Below, piece after piece: positions 23,901 through 37,000 of a DNA stretch of 64,000 nucleotides (position 1 is its first letter; each line of letters starts with the position of its first letter). The notes beneath the pieces were generated by a model. It was not told the DNA's origin, ran no database searches, and was given only the letters and a program-made list of their open reading frames with translations. Position numbers and translations under genes: made by a program. This stretch comes from Aphis gossypii (lineage: Eukaryota; Arthropoda; Insecta; Hemiptera; Aphididae), in the NCBI RefSeq assembly GCF_020184175.1, contig NC_065530.1, positions 65,077,260-65,141,259 on the forward strand, read 5' to 3'.

Positions 23901-25739
23901 TGTGTAGAAGTATGCCACCTGAGTTGCTTCTAATTAATGATTAATTCTAATCATGAATGGAGTAATGTATAGTAACTTACAAAATGTTAACTAAAGTTAT
24001 AGATAAAAGTATATACTATTAGTTTGATAAAAATATTGCTTATTAAATTATTCAAATATAAAACAATGTTATGGACATGAATTAAATATTTAAAAATTAA
24101 CTTAAAACAAATTGCACTAAATAAAAAATAAGATAATACCTAAGTTTTTTTGATTATTATACACATGGATAGATGTAAGTTTTTGATAAAATTAAGTCTG
24201 CTTCTGACGATACTATGTATTATAAGATTCGGTCAATTTCATAACAAATAAATTTGTTTAGATATAGTTATACTTTTTATCATAATTTTATTTTTACATA
24301 TTTTCAAAAACCCTAACAACCAATTTCCCTTTTTCTTAAATTATTTATATGTATTATAAATTATAAGCATAATATAATGTTATATAGTTTAATATAAGAA
24401 ATAAACTGTGATTTGTTTTGATGTTTCCTATTTGTGTATAAGAAATATTATCATGTTTATATTATAATATTTAATACAATATGACTATTATGCAAGTCAA
24501 TTTTTCGTAATTAATACTGTTTTTTAGTTAAATAATGGTGTTTTATTTTAAAACTAATAACAGTTTAATTTGGAGTCGAAGATTAACAACTACACTGTAT
24601 GTACAAATGTATAAGGTAAGTAATTTAATTATAGTACTAATTAGTTTATTTTTCAATGTATCTTATAGATGTATATACTTTATTTAATTAATATTTTAAA
24701 TATAGTTATGAATTATGAGTTGAGAAATCGTTTTCAATAAATAAATACTAAAATTGAATATTTTAAACCTAATATTATTAATTAATTCAGGTTAATATAA
24801 TATAATTTAAAAGTATCTATTTCTAAATTTCTTTTTATTCTAATTGGATTTTGTTTTTGTTTTAAAATATAATTTTCAAATGAGTGTATAAATACTATAT
24901 GTGATATTATTACATGTATTGAAATATAGTTACATAGGTAATATATAGATTTTAATTTTTTTTCATATTTTTTTTTTTTAAGCAAGTTATTTTGTATAAA
25001 ACTCTTTTAAATAAATTTTAAATTCTTTTGCAAAGTGTATGAGTTCAAAAGTTGTCTAAGATATAAACAATTAAAAATCAGACGTTTCGACAGAGTAGTT
25101 TTTTTAATTCATTTATTTATGATTTCATAAATCATCTAATTGTTAAAATTTAATCTTATGACTAAAATTGTTAATTATATCTTATTGATATTTGTGAACT
25201 TCCAAAACTAATTTGTTTGAAACTCTTCATAATTGTTGTTGTCTTCAAATATTACGACTGGTGTCTGCTGAGAACTAATAATATATTTTCCTATTGTTTA
25301 ATTATTAAAAATATTAATTTGGTTTTCAAAATTATGTTATTGGTATTGTCGAATTTCCAAACTTATTTATTTCAATTTTATTTTAAAAATAATGAATTAT
25401 TTTCTCTTTGAATAGGCTTGATAAAATATACACAATACTATGTAGGTACCTCGTATTCTTGTATAAATATAATGTTAACGTCATAACCGTAGTAGGTACA
25501 TAATTTCTGTCATTCTCAGTCGTGTATTTGTTTCTATCCTAATACGTGTGCATATGAGCTCAATGTCAAATATTACTGCCATATAGGTGATGTGATAGTA
25601 GAAGGGGTTTGTAACGATATTGGTATGGACAAGACAGAACCATGAATGCCGCAGTGTTGTTTTAGCGGTCGACCTCATTGGCGGTATTTTACTACCTATA
25701 TTTTACGTGTGTAGTAAAGCCTATTAAAATTTGTTTCCC
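20971..25739. other. Long AT-rich intergenic stretch
   Basis: Mostly featureless AT-rich DNA. Exceptions are the exon-like segment at 22054-22101 (separate entry), a G-rich scrap at 22595-22625 (CTGGGGGGTCCAGGGGTCC) of the type seen at ends of decayed hAT-like elements, a TA microsatellite near 23281-23300, and a balanced stretch at 23815-23940 that reads GETVICGTCAPP on the minus strand but lacks clean splice sites. The 65-codon minus ORF at 25481-25678 shows no domain. Confidence 0.4.
22054..22101 (-). CDS. Orphan exon-like segment
   Basis: On the minus strand a strong acceptor (T-run then GGCAG) precedes 48 nt in one open frame, SWFEGETSEEFLMRKK, followed by a GTAAAA donor (a second possible donor is 10 nt further on). 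The phase is 0 on both sides. The charged, low-AT text stands out from its surroundings. No adjacent exon could be linked, so it may be one exon of an unseen minus-strand gene, an exon of an upstream Kdm4 transcript, or chance. Confidence 0.3.
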
Positions 25740-25804
25740 TAGAGAAAGTTAAATTAATATACATATTGGTGAGAGTGTTCTTCTAGTCAATTACAAGAGT
25801 TTTG
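25740..25804 (+). promoter_or_regulatory. Possible 5' UTR exon of the supervillin locus
   Basis: A less AT-rich segment ends in TTTTG followed by GTAAGA, a good donor, at 25805. The next acceptor downstream in a suitable position is TTTTTCAG at 27999-28006, immediately before the ATG at 28020. The stretch 25480-25740 before it is also more balanced and may contain the promoter. This is placed by splice-site appearance only. Confidence 0.25.
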
Positions 25805-28019
25805 GTAAGATTTAATATATTTATTGACTCGTTTTACTATTAGTATGTATTTTGATAAAGTAGCCAAAAAATAATGTCATTCATACGATAGCCGACAGAT
25901 ATATAATATTTATTATTATATAGCGGCCTTTAGGATTTAATAATTGAGGTCATAAAATCATAATTTGTTTTGTTATTTGTGAGATATTATCAATTTGTAA
26001 TGCAACATTAGTCTTTTGTATGTTGTAAATCTAATAGGTCAATAATTTTACCATAGTAGTGGAGCCGTAAAGGTATAGTAGCATACGCGAATAGTTTACT
26101 CAGCTGGTTATATAACTATCCTGAAAAAATACGATTTGAAATATAATTGTTTTTCTACCATTCGAATATGAGTGGAGCTTAAAGTGTGTACATTTTATTA
26201 AATTTGGTTTTTATGTCGTAAAGTTTAATATTATTCATGTAAACTTAATTAGTATTTTACTATTTTCACTAATTCATTTTTAAGTTATATAAGTAAAAAT
26301 AAAGATTATTGATGAGTTTTGAATGTAAAATCAAAATAATTTTTAAAGTAGATAAAACAATACGGGTAAAAAATGAAAATTTATTTTTATTTTTATTATT
26401 TATTAGTTCTTATAATCTCAATATATTATTTTTATGTGTAATGCTTTTTAAAGTAATTGTAATGATTACTATTGATTATTTTTTATAACGAATTCATGAA
26501 TAGTATTTTAATAATTTTATATAAAACTGTAATTCTAATTCTATTAAGTAAATTCTCATACTAGGTTTTAATTTACACCGTAAATGACCTTAATGAAAAA
26601 TTATTGCAAGAACGTTGATTAGGGGCACTTAAACGGGTTAAAATTTTATTTTCATTAAACACATTTCACCATTGCCAAATTAACGAAAGTTTATAGCTGA
26701 ATTTAAATTATATTTAATTATCATCATATGAACATAATATAACTGAATTTATTGTGTTTTCGTTCGTTTCAAATTACAGACGAATTAATAAATTTTTACT
26801 TTAATATGACTGTACAATTTGTATAGAGTTACAGTATTTTGAAATTATTATACGGTTTGTGTAGGTAATAGGTACCTATGTATGTAATTTGAGAATTTAT
26901 AGTTATTTTACACTATGTTAGGTTAAAAGTTAGTTTTTATAGATTTAAAGCATAATAGACAATCTTATTATAAATTATTGAAATGCAAAAATTGTATTCA
27001 GTATTATTTTTAATATTAATATAAATATAATTGATTTTTCATATTTACGAAGCTTAAACTATTTATATTTTGCATTTGCCAATAATCAAGCCGTATCGAA
27101 AATTATTTTTATTTTTATATTTGCTACAATATTAATTATAAGTAAATTACATAGATAAAATATATGTTGTAATTAAGAAAATGCGGTTTAGATAAAGTAA
27201 ACGGTTTAGTATAGATTAATTATCATATTTGCTTCATATTAAATAATAATTAATAACTTATAATTCATTGTTCATTATTAATAGTAAAAATAGTTTGCAT
27301 ATAAATTATTTAAATTATTATATTACGCAATACTTATTTGTATTGCTTATAATTAAAATTTTAGTTTTATTTTTCATCAATACTGTATTTTACTTAATTT
27401 TTATATAAATATTAAAAATACCTGTTTTTCGTCAGTTAAAATAAGGATTAAAAAACACGGTAAAAAAAAAGAAAAGTTAAAGCAAATATTATGTCAACCA
27501 TTTTTTTATATAGTCGTATTATATAATAATAAAAATAAAAATAATATTGAATTAAATAGTCATATTATAGGTAATGCAAAATTTAAATAAAAATATTTTC
27601 AATTAATTTCCAAAAAAATATGTAAAATAAAGTATAGTTTAATCTTAAAAAATAAATTATTATTCTTTTATAGTTGTTCGACCTATATTTTTCTTCTTCA
27701 ATTACCTTTTTAGACATTTTATTTTTCCTTGAATTTCCGGCTAGTTTTGATTTTCAAGGTTAAACTAGTTTAACTTCATCGTTTAATAGGAATTGTGAAG
27801 TTACATTAACTAGTTACGTTTGGCCGTATGTGTAAATTAAAAACAAGGGAGAGATAATAACATAGGTCTTTGTATTATGTATTCGTATTGTGTGTAAATT
27901 ACGTCACTTTCATAATTTAAGCTACTTTAATTCTCACCAACTATATTTAAATCTAACCTATCTATATTAAATTTAATGAAATAACATAATATATTGTATT
28001 TTTCAGACCATTTTAAATT

Positions 28020-30518
28020 ATGCCGGTGCCAAATGAAAAAATAGAGACAAATCGTCATAAAAAACAAAGACGATGGTCACTAATTGGAATTTTATCAAAA
28101 AAAAAGAAATTGAAAAAAAGTCAAGAGAGTGTGGACTTTTGCCCGTATGATGGGAAAATAAATCAAAAAGTAGCACGCAACGACCACTTAGAACGTTCTA
28201 CTGACTGTATTATCGAGCAATACACTTGTAGTCCCAGACTAATAAGAAGATGTAATTCATTACAGTACACAAATCATATGTCCACGTATGAAGATATTAA
28301 CAACCAATCTACTAGAAACGAATGGAAAACATCACAACAATCCGTGTATAGTTCTAGTTCAAGTGCTTGTTATAGTGATATCGGTGTGTATAGAAGTTGC
28401 GGAAATAGTAACCAATCATCACATTATATTAAAGAAAAAAACGAGCAGACATCTTCAGTTTTAAATAATGCACCGTTACGGTGTTCATCTGAAATCGGAT
28501 ACTATCATTATAAAACTAATTATAGTAAAAAACATCCTACATTTTCTGTAAACTCAAACAAATTAATTGGAAAGAAAATTCCACCTCCTCCACCTCCCAG
28601 AGATCCAAATATTACAACGGTTTATTATTTTAGAGATAATAGGCTCATGTCACGAGAACCAGATTCGTCGTACTTTTCACAGGGTTCTTATGATAATATT
28701 CCGGATAAAGGCAAGACTCGCGTCAATGAGACGGAATATCGAAATGAATATTGTACTAAAGAACCACCGAGAAGTAGACGACCTATTCAAATCTGTGATG
28801 TTGAGACCTTGTCGACAGAATCAAAAAATTCATTACCAAAAATGCAAACCGTTGAAGAATCTCTTCAAGAACTGGAAGACATGTATAACAGTTTAGGATT
28901 AAGTGACGAAGATCTACTTGACAGAGCGGAACGGCGCGACCTTCCTACAGTACATCAAAATATGCGATACCAGAGTTTTGACGAATTAGACTGTTTAACT
29001 GTTAAAAGAGTTTTGCCCAAAGTCCGACGGTCAGGCGTACCAGATATTATATCCGATGATATGGCTTACAGAAGGCTGAATAAAAAAGAATCAAAACGGC
29101 AAAGTTTTGTTCCAGGAAGTTTTCTCTTAGTTCTACCGACAGTTTATAATCTCGATAAAATACCTAAACCATCGTCCGGTGAACCTGATATAACACTCGA
29201 TGACGTTGTTTTCAGGAACCAACGACAACATCTCAACTTCCTAAAGATTTCTGATCCGCAACCGCCGTTTGGAATACCTCTGGGACCTATCGTGGGTGCC
29301 GCTCCCACTGATTATTTGCATGCAGTACCTGAAGGCCGATATAAACCTTCGTTTCACCCTAGAAAAATACCGGACACTGTCGAAGACGATTTGGCATTTC
29401 GGTCTCTTAGAAAAGACCATAAGTTTAAAACTTGTATTGATTTTTCGTTCATTCATAGAAATAGATTTAGAATTGATGACCTAATTCCAAAACTGGATAA
29501 TAATAGAATAAAAAACGATACACATTGGATTATAAAAAAGAGACCATCTGATTACAAATGTAATGAAAAAAACCAAGTAAAACTTTTATACGACGATTTG
29601 GTCAATTCTATCACAGCTGATAACCAACAAAACTTGATGGTAGTCAAAATAAATCATCATAAACCAATTATGCTGACAGGATTTACTTTTAGCGAAGCCA
29701 ATCAATTAAGTAAGTCTCTTTTTTGCACGAACTTATTACAGCATGAACCTCATAAATTATGTTTAACGAATGACACTTGTATTACAAACGATGCACCGCT
29801 GCTAAATTTAAAATTGATTTGTCCATTTCCGAACGCTTTGAACAAACGGAATGTAAACGGAGCATTGCCCGTTGCTCAAACGTGCTCTAAAAATTATCAC
29901 ACTGCAACTTATGCTTCTGATCATCGAAAATATGCGGCTAAAAAAACACCTAGCGCGTCCGCGCAATTCACGAATTTAGATTTGACGACCAAAAGTGTTG
30001 ACAACAAAAATCAACCGAATTTCAGAGAGCTCATCAAACGAGAATACGCCCATAGGTATCTGCGATCAAACGATGATTTTGTGGTGGTAGGCAATAAACG
30101 TGCTCAAAACGAGAATATTAAACACCATTTTCTAAAATATAACGAAGATGAAAATACCAGTTCCTGTGCCACAGTTGAAGAACCAGCCAATGTATTCTCC
30201 ATTGTAGATGCCGAGCCGAATACCGAATACACATACATCCGCAGTGACAGACCTGCACCAGTGTCAGCTGTTACTTCTTCTGCAAGTACATCAAAAAACC
30301 AAACCGAGGCTTTTAATAATGATTTATCATCATCGTCATCGTCCCTATCAACCTCTAATGTGCCGTCGACGGAGTATCCTAACTGTATGCCCGGTTATCT
30401 GGAGGTGTGCTTATACATCACAGTATATATTTATCAATTATTTAGTGTAAACGCGTATAGCACTTTTATAGCGTTGATCTTTCTCATAGCTTTACATCTG
30501 TGTAGACGCCTTTCATGA
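28020..30518 (+). CDS. Large ORF at the 5' end of the supervillin locus
   Basis: An uninterrupted 832-codon frame. Its ATG lies 13 nt after a TTTTTCAG acceptor, so an untranslated first exon is likely. Features: a basic N-terminus with RRWSLIGILSKKKK (17-30), a Ser/Tyr-rich stretch, PPPPPPRDP (about 187-195), an acidic helical segment ELEDMYNSLGL (about 284-294), and three repeats of form PD-x3-DD-x3-R at residues 341, 389 and 451 (PDIISDDMAYRRL, PDITLDDVVFRNQ, PDTVEDDLAFRSL). The last 37 codons are hydrophobic and may be read-through past a donor at 30405 (GTGTGC) or 30374 (GTATCC). I do not recognise the family. It is either the N-terminal half of supervillin or a separate upstream gene. 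Cytoskeletal scaffold function is a guess from context only. Confidence 0.75.
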   Translation: MPVPNEKIETNRHKKQRRWSLIGILSKKKKLKKSQESVDFCPYDGKINQKVARNDHLERSTDCIIEQYTCSPRLIRRCNSLQYTNHMSTYEDINNQSTRNEWKTSQQSVYSSSSSACYSDIGVYRSCGNSNQSSHYIKEKNEQTSSVLNNAPLRCSSEIGYYHYKTNYSKKHPTFSVNSNKLIGKKIPPPPPPRDPNITTVYYFRDNRLMSREPDSSYFSQGSYDNIPDKGKTRVNETEYRNEYCTKEPPRSRRPIQICDVETLSTESKNSLPKMQTVEESLQELEDMYNSLGLSDEDLLDRAERRDLPTVHQNMRYQSFDELDCLTVKRVLPKVRRSGVPDIISDDMAYRRLNKKESKRQSFVPGSFLLVLPTVYNLDKIPKPSSGEPDITLDDVVFRNQRQHLNFLKISDPQPPFGIPLGPIVGAAPTDYLHAVPEGRYKPSFHPRKIPDTVEDDLAFRSLRKDHKFKTCIDFSFIHRNRFRIDDLIPKLDNNRIKNDTHWIIKKRPSDYKCNEKNQVKLLYDDLVNSITADNQQNLMVVKINHHKPIMLTGFTFSEANQLSKSLFCTNLLQHEPHKLCLTNDTCITNDAPLLNLKLICPFPNALNKRNVNGALPVAQTCSKNYHTATYASDHRKYAAKKTPSASAQFTNLDLTTKSVDNKNQPNFRELIKREYAHRYLRSNDDFVVVGNKRAQNENIKHHFLKYNEDENTSSCATVEEPANVFSIVDAEPNTEYTYIRSDRPAPVSAVTSSASTSKNQTEAFNNDLSSSSSSLSTSNVPSTEYPNCMPGYLEVCLYITVYIYQLFSVNAYSTFIALIFLIALHLCRRLS

Positions 30519-33500
30519 AGTTATAATACGCTCTTGTACCTAAATTGTTGTTGAATTAATATTTAAGCTTTTTGTCGCTTTTTTTTTATTATTTATTTAT
30601 TTACTACCATTATTATTATTATTATTATTTATTATACCTATATATAGGTGTTTAGAAGTAAACCAAATATTTTTGTGTACGGTACGTTTAGTCAGTTTCA
30701 TAATATAATAACGCAATGTACACGCTCAGAGAAAATAAAAACTGCACAACGCATATTAAATATTATTATTATTACACAGTTGATTATTTTCCTTATCCCT
30801 CTCCTTCTCACGATATTTTTATCTCGCTCACTCCCCGCCTGTACAATTTAGTCTGTGTAGACTGTTGTCGTAAAATATTATATCTATAATACTACCTGTA
30901 TTGTAATAATAATATATGTATTCAGTCGAATAATAATAATAAATAAAAAAAAAAAAAACATATTGAATTTCAAAAATATAATGACTGAGAATTAACACAC
31001 GCACAGGTACGGTTTATGTATAGATGTATTCTATAAGGTATATGATAATTAAATTTAATCTTGACCTACCAAATAAAGTAACACGAACAGTTCACAATGA
31101 AAACAAACTACAAAGGTGTGTCATTTTGTCAAAATAATAATAATTTTGTTTAAAACGTTATTATATAACACTTATAATTTATAGCAATTGTTTAAACCGA
31201 TTTTTTTTTCGTATACTATATTTATTTTTATATCGAATCAAATAAATTTCTACGATATCGGACATATTATTATCACAGTTATTTCTTATTTCACTTAGTT
31301 AAATTTTAACATTGATAACAGTCAAGTTTTAAAAATTAAGTCATTAATCTCGTGTTTTTTTGCAAGTCGAATACATAAGACATTAAATTGTCGAACGAGG
31401 TGGTTAACTTTCTTATTTTGTTCACTTTGACAATTGATTAGTGACAACTTTCTCTAAATTGAGTTCTCGAATGCTTCACTATGTATATATGTACATACAT
31501 TTTCGCCCTGAAGATATATGCAACTTGCTTTTTCTCTCTGTAATACCTATACCTGCTTATATACACCATCTAAAAGTGTATAGTAGATATGCATAAACTA
31601 ATTTTCAAGATTTGTTTCCCCTCGGGCCTTAAGGTATAAAAATATGTAGTGAAAAGCCTAAATATTGTGTTTAACAACGCGCGCACATACTCGTATCATT
31701 ATTATAAATATACCAACCTACCTAGTTTATATTAGTCTGAATACTAATCACACATTTTATGTATTGTCGAGCACTGCCTATATATTAAAAAAAAACTTTT
31801 CCTAAATTATAAAATGACTACTTGTATTTTGTTACTAATATTTATGAGAATTTAACCTACTTATATGTACCAATATATTATATTATTAATTTTAAATGAG
31901 TACATGACTGTTTTTCAGGACGACTGGAATGTAACTTAACATTTAAAATCAGAAAAACTCCAACGTATTATGATGTAAGTAATTTAAATTCATTACACAC
32001 AAATAGGTTTAAATTCATTTTTACAGTTATGTAGACTTATTGTATTATATCTTATTTATTTTATTTATACCACCTATTCTACATTACTATTACCTTTTTT
32101 TTCAATGTAATAATACTATACTTATTAGTACCTACCTACTTTTTAATATTTAATTTGCTTAATAGAACTTACAGTAATAGCTTGGTAGGTATATCCATAT
32201 TTATAGTATAATAATAAATTGTTCTAAAATGATCGTAACACGTAAGTAATTTGTTAATAAAATTTGAATAAATACTGTGTAAAGATTTTAAATTTAATTT
32301 TACGATTTAATAAATTATAATTAATTAGTTAAATTAAATTAAACATTGATTTGAATTTAAATAAATTTAATAAATATATTAATGAGATATTATATAATGT
32401 ATATGGTTTGAGATGAACGGATACAATTATTTTCAGTTGAAATATTGTCAGTTCAGATGAAAGATTGAAAACCTGTGACGTAGTATTATAAGGTTATAAA
32501 ATTTTAAGCAGGTATTATATCTAATAACTTGGCCTATAAAATATATATCTATTTTTTTTAAAGTAAAGATTTACTCGATAGGTGTTAAATAGGTACTTTA
32601 TAATGAGAACATCACACGGGAATACTAAAATCATTAAGTTTATCATTTTTATGTACTGAAATCATTAAATTTATCGTTCATGTATATATGTATTATGTAT
32701 ATATATATCGTTCAGTATCACTACTATCAGTATTAATTACACTACCATTTTTTTTAAATTATATGCTGTATTTTACTAGGTACTAATCATGGTAACAGCA
32801 ACACCAACATAAATATTAGCATTCCTTTTATTTTATTTTACTCCGTAAATCCCTAACAATTTTCACTCGGAACTCAAACTAGTCCCTTAAAAGAAAAAAA
32901 TAACCATTAAAAATTAAAATTAAATCTTTAAATTTTTTCATTTAAAAAATATTTGTTTATGTTATTTTGTTTGTTTTATGTAGTTATGTTTGTTGATTAC
33001 ACAACAAAATACATATACAATATACATATTATATTATAATTAGGTACTTAATAGTATATTATACAACATATATTATGTGTTGGACTATCAGTTACAAACA
33101 ATGATTGTGAGATATTGTTTTTTATTTTAAATTTAAATAAATACTAACTATATTGACATCCATCAGTGAGTCGTTAATTCTGAAAAATATAATGTACATG
33201 ATTTTCTTACACATATTATATTTAATTATGGTTTAATCATTAAATATTGAACTGTAAAACTATTATCTATGACAAAAAATTGTTTTTTAAGTTATTTTAA
33301 TAACTACACTGTCTATGGTTTTGTAAAAAAACGGTAAAAAATTATGTCATCATTTTTTAAACCTATATAATCTGTAGCTATATTTTTGAATGTATAGAAT
33401 AACAAATATAACATTTAAGTTGATGTTTCGAACAATATTTAAAAGATTATATTAATAAAATATTTTCAAACTACAACTTCAGTAAGGAGATTAAAATAAT

Positions 33501-34064
33501 ATGTTTTTTTAAATTACAGTATATTATAATACTTACACAAATTATTTGATTAACCATGTGTATAATATATACTATATATATGCTGATGATGTCATAAAAT
33601 TTAACAAAACAGTGTATTTTAGAATTCTTTTACCATAACAAGGAATAATAGTAATAGTTATAAAAATGTTTTAATCAACCAATTGTTGTGACGAAATACT
33701 GTGGAACCGTGCTAGTGTTTTCGATATTTTCTTTGTTTTCCACGAAGCTAGTCTATATCGTCAAATTTCACTAAAATCATTGAGCGTGTAATAGACCAAA
33801 GCTGGAAAACGCTATAGGTACCTTTCATTAATGCTAAAATGACGGTAAATCATTCGATTGTGAAGGTCTATTAAATACTGGAGGGGATCTGTTACTCTCA
33901 AACCATGTAAGGTTGCATTATGACTGTTAGGAAAGATGTTATTCATTAATTCACGCACTTCGGTCCAGCTCGACTAGTTGTTATTACGCGATCTAACAAA
34001 CGTTATAAATTTATAACATATACATAGCGAATTCATACTATATTGTTACTATTTTTTTTTTCAG
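30519..34064. other. Intron or intergenic DNA before supervillin exon A
   Basis: AT-rich with ATT/TAA trinucleotide runs near 30590-30640. One exon-like segment lies at 31919-31974 (separate entry). From about 33690 to 34010 composition is more balanced and resembles promoter or 5' leader DNA; a short supervillin form starting at the in-frame ATG at 34204 could arise from here. Confidence 0.35.
31919..31974 (+). other. Possible small exon
   Basis: A T-rich tract ending TTTTTCAG precedes 56 nt ending in GAT followed by GTAAGT, a near-ideal donor. Only one frame is open (RLECNLTFKIRKTPTYYD), needing entry in phase 1 and leaving in phase 0. Joined from a donor at 30394 (CCCG, then GTTATC) it would continue the large ORF, but the next exon at 34065 in phase 0 then meets a stop after four codons. 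It could be an alternative C-terminal route for the upstream ORF, or non-coding leader. Confidence 0.35.
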
Positions 34065-37000
34065 CTCAAAATGCCCTAATTATTTATCAGATTCGTATGT
34101 AAGTAATAATAATTTTTATTTGTTCGAACACAATATTATTCGATTGAGCTTACCTAATCGAATTTCATATGCCAATAATTTTAATAATCGTCACTGTAGC
34201 AGTATGGACCACAACCACCAACCCCACTATATTCGCCATCAGCCTAATAGTTCCAAATCTATTTTGAAACGGAAATCTCTTGAAATAATGCCTGCTGACG
34301 AAGACGGTCAGACGCCCGGGATAAAGGCGGACGTCGACGCTGACCCTCGGGTACAACAATGTTCGTTGAAAACGTTCAACTTCAAGTCATCGTTCTGTAG
34401 GCAGGGTATATTAAAAAAACAGTCGGCTAGTTTTGACGACGAGTCGACGCAGAAACCTATTTTGAAAAATCGCTGTCAATCTTGCGACGATGAGACATTG
34501 CTTGGTAATAACTTTAGCGAGCTCCATTCGATTTTAAAACGGAAAACGAGTGAACCATCTCCAGAACCGCCGTCACATGGCATACTAAAAAGACGCGGTG
34601 AACGCGACGTCCGCCCGCTTCGGGATCGCCGTCAGACGGCGGTGGTGGATGAACCAAACAGAGACTGTCCCAAGCCAATTTTGAAGAAAATTTTGTCTGC
34701 CACGGTGGCGGCGGACGATAAAAGACCGATCCTAAAGTCTACTCCAAAGACTGACGGCCTGACCAAATGCGATTCGTCGTCCAAAAGACCGTCAGTCGCC
34801 CAGAGGATATCCGACCTAGAGTCCGGGGTCGTCAGAGATGATCCCAGGAGCATCCACGACTGTAGACTGCAGCACGCGCGTGGCACCCGGGATCGTACGA
34901 GGTTTCGTACTCAGCCTGTGACTCCTAGCGAAATCAATGCAGTTAAAAAGTACGTTTTTCAAGGTGACAATCGCGGCGTATATAATATGATAATATTGTG
35001 ATGACGCGTGTGTTGTTGTCGTGCGACTTTATCATATTTATATCGTTTTAGAACTACTGCTGCTTCAACGCACTCGGAAAACGACACTCAGATCATGAGA
35101 AACGTTTCGACATCCGCCTACAGCAGTCGTAGTTGGGTTGATAACGAGAATGTTGTCGGTGTGACCTTGAAGCGCGCAAACAGTGTTTCGACGAAAACTC
35201 GCGAATTCCATAGTATTTTCGATAAGACCGTTACAGATACCTGTGTCATATCATCGGATGTCAACAGTAATATCTGCACAGGTATTTATATCATTATTAA
35301 GTACATGTCTAGTAGCCTTATCTTTTCAAACAATTTTTTTATGATACGACGTAACTATAAAGTTTTATATAAAAAAAATATGTGAATTAAAATAACAAAA
35401 TAGGTAGTAACGATAACGATAATAAACTGTGTACCATTCTAGATAAAAATAATAATCTGACTAGAGAAAAATTATCGTATCATTTTTTTTTTATGTATTT
35501 TATGATAAATATAGGTACATACTTTCGTTTATTTTATTAAATTAACGGATTTTTTTTTATGGCCGTTTGAAGTTTTTATTCTAAATTGCTATTGTCTACA
35601 AATATTTTATAGATCGTTTTTATTTCTAACTGTTTTATTTGTAAATATTTAACAAACAATCATCAGATAACCTACTAGCCACTAGTTAATTAAAATATTA
35701 AAAAACACTATTGACAATTTGCTCTCGATTTAATATCGTACATACATTCCGGCCAGTTACTCGGCTACTTAATTGAGCACATTACAAAAAATTATAATAC
35801 ATGGGTACGTTAATTGCTGATATTATATTTAATAGTTTTACTGAAAATATGTATTATGTATAAATAGCCAAATGTAGATCATCGAAATATAAACAGTGCC
35901 AAGAAAAGAAGCTAAATGCTGCCAATCGTTACTCGACGCAGCCAGTGACTAACCACGAATTACAAGAAGCTAAAAATCTGAATAGTGCTAAATGCAAAAA
36001 CGATGATGATAATGGTATGTCACGTACTTGTAACAAGTATTATGTAAATATAACAATGATTACAATTAGCTTCAGTAGTATACTAGACTATTAGCACTGT
36101 TTCTAAAATAATAAACAAATATAATAATATATACTATTGTATTTACTTTTTCTTTTAACATTTAAAATTAACACGCTGTATTAAAACTAATTTAGTTTTT
36201 TTATTATATAACGTAGTATTTTATTTTCGATTTTAATTTATTCACATTTAGCTTGATTATTGAAAATCTTTATCATTTCTCTTTTCGATATCTAATTTCA
36301 CTTTGATAGTTAATGCCTATATTATAATATATTACAATTTAGATTTGAAGCCTAATTGTTGTTCTTTATATCACGTGTTAATTGCAATTGACAGTTATTG
36401 TATTTATGTATATTAATAAAAAATTGTATTTGTAGTAAAACAAATTTAACGAGTATTAATTATTTTGCTTTTGCATGCGTTTTTGGTGATTGTTTTTGTA
36501 TTCTGCTTAAAATGTAAAAGGAAGATTGCCAAGAAGGAAATTAGGAAGCTTTATAATGGATCGGCTTCGTATATTCAATGGTAACGTTTAGTTGTTTTAT
36601 TATTTTTTTAATACACTTCCTCGTCTATTATTAATTTTCTATGCATAAACTTACATATTTCGTTGAATGATTAAAATGATAATACATGTAGTACGTATGA
36701 TTATTAAATACAGGTAACACTTGTACTATTGACGTTGACAAAGTAGAGGAAAAAATTTATTTAAGGAGAAAAATGGCAGAATCAACAAAAAATCATGTTC
36801 AATGTCTTAAAGAAGAATCAAAAGACGAAAAAGACGGCAAAACCTCGGATATGGTTCATCCGAAAGACGATACAAAAACTGTTCTAAAAAATAAAATCTC
36901 GTCAAAAAACAGTCTGAAAAAATCCACCGAAAGTAAAATTCAATCTAAAGATAAAACAAAAAAAAATCCAGAAATTAAAGTTCAACCCGTAAAAATAGAA

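Noticed and set aside
25481..25678. 65-codon minus ORF in a less AT-rich stretch
   Set aside because: No domain, and the stretch is better explained as the promoter side of the supervillin locus; left as part of the intergenic description.
34165..34886. Minus-strand ORFs opposite supervillin exon A
   Set aside because: Antisense shadows of a long coding exon with no domain of their own.
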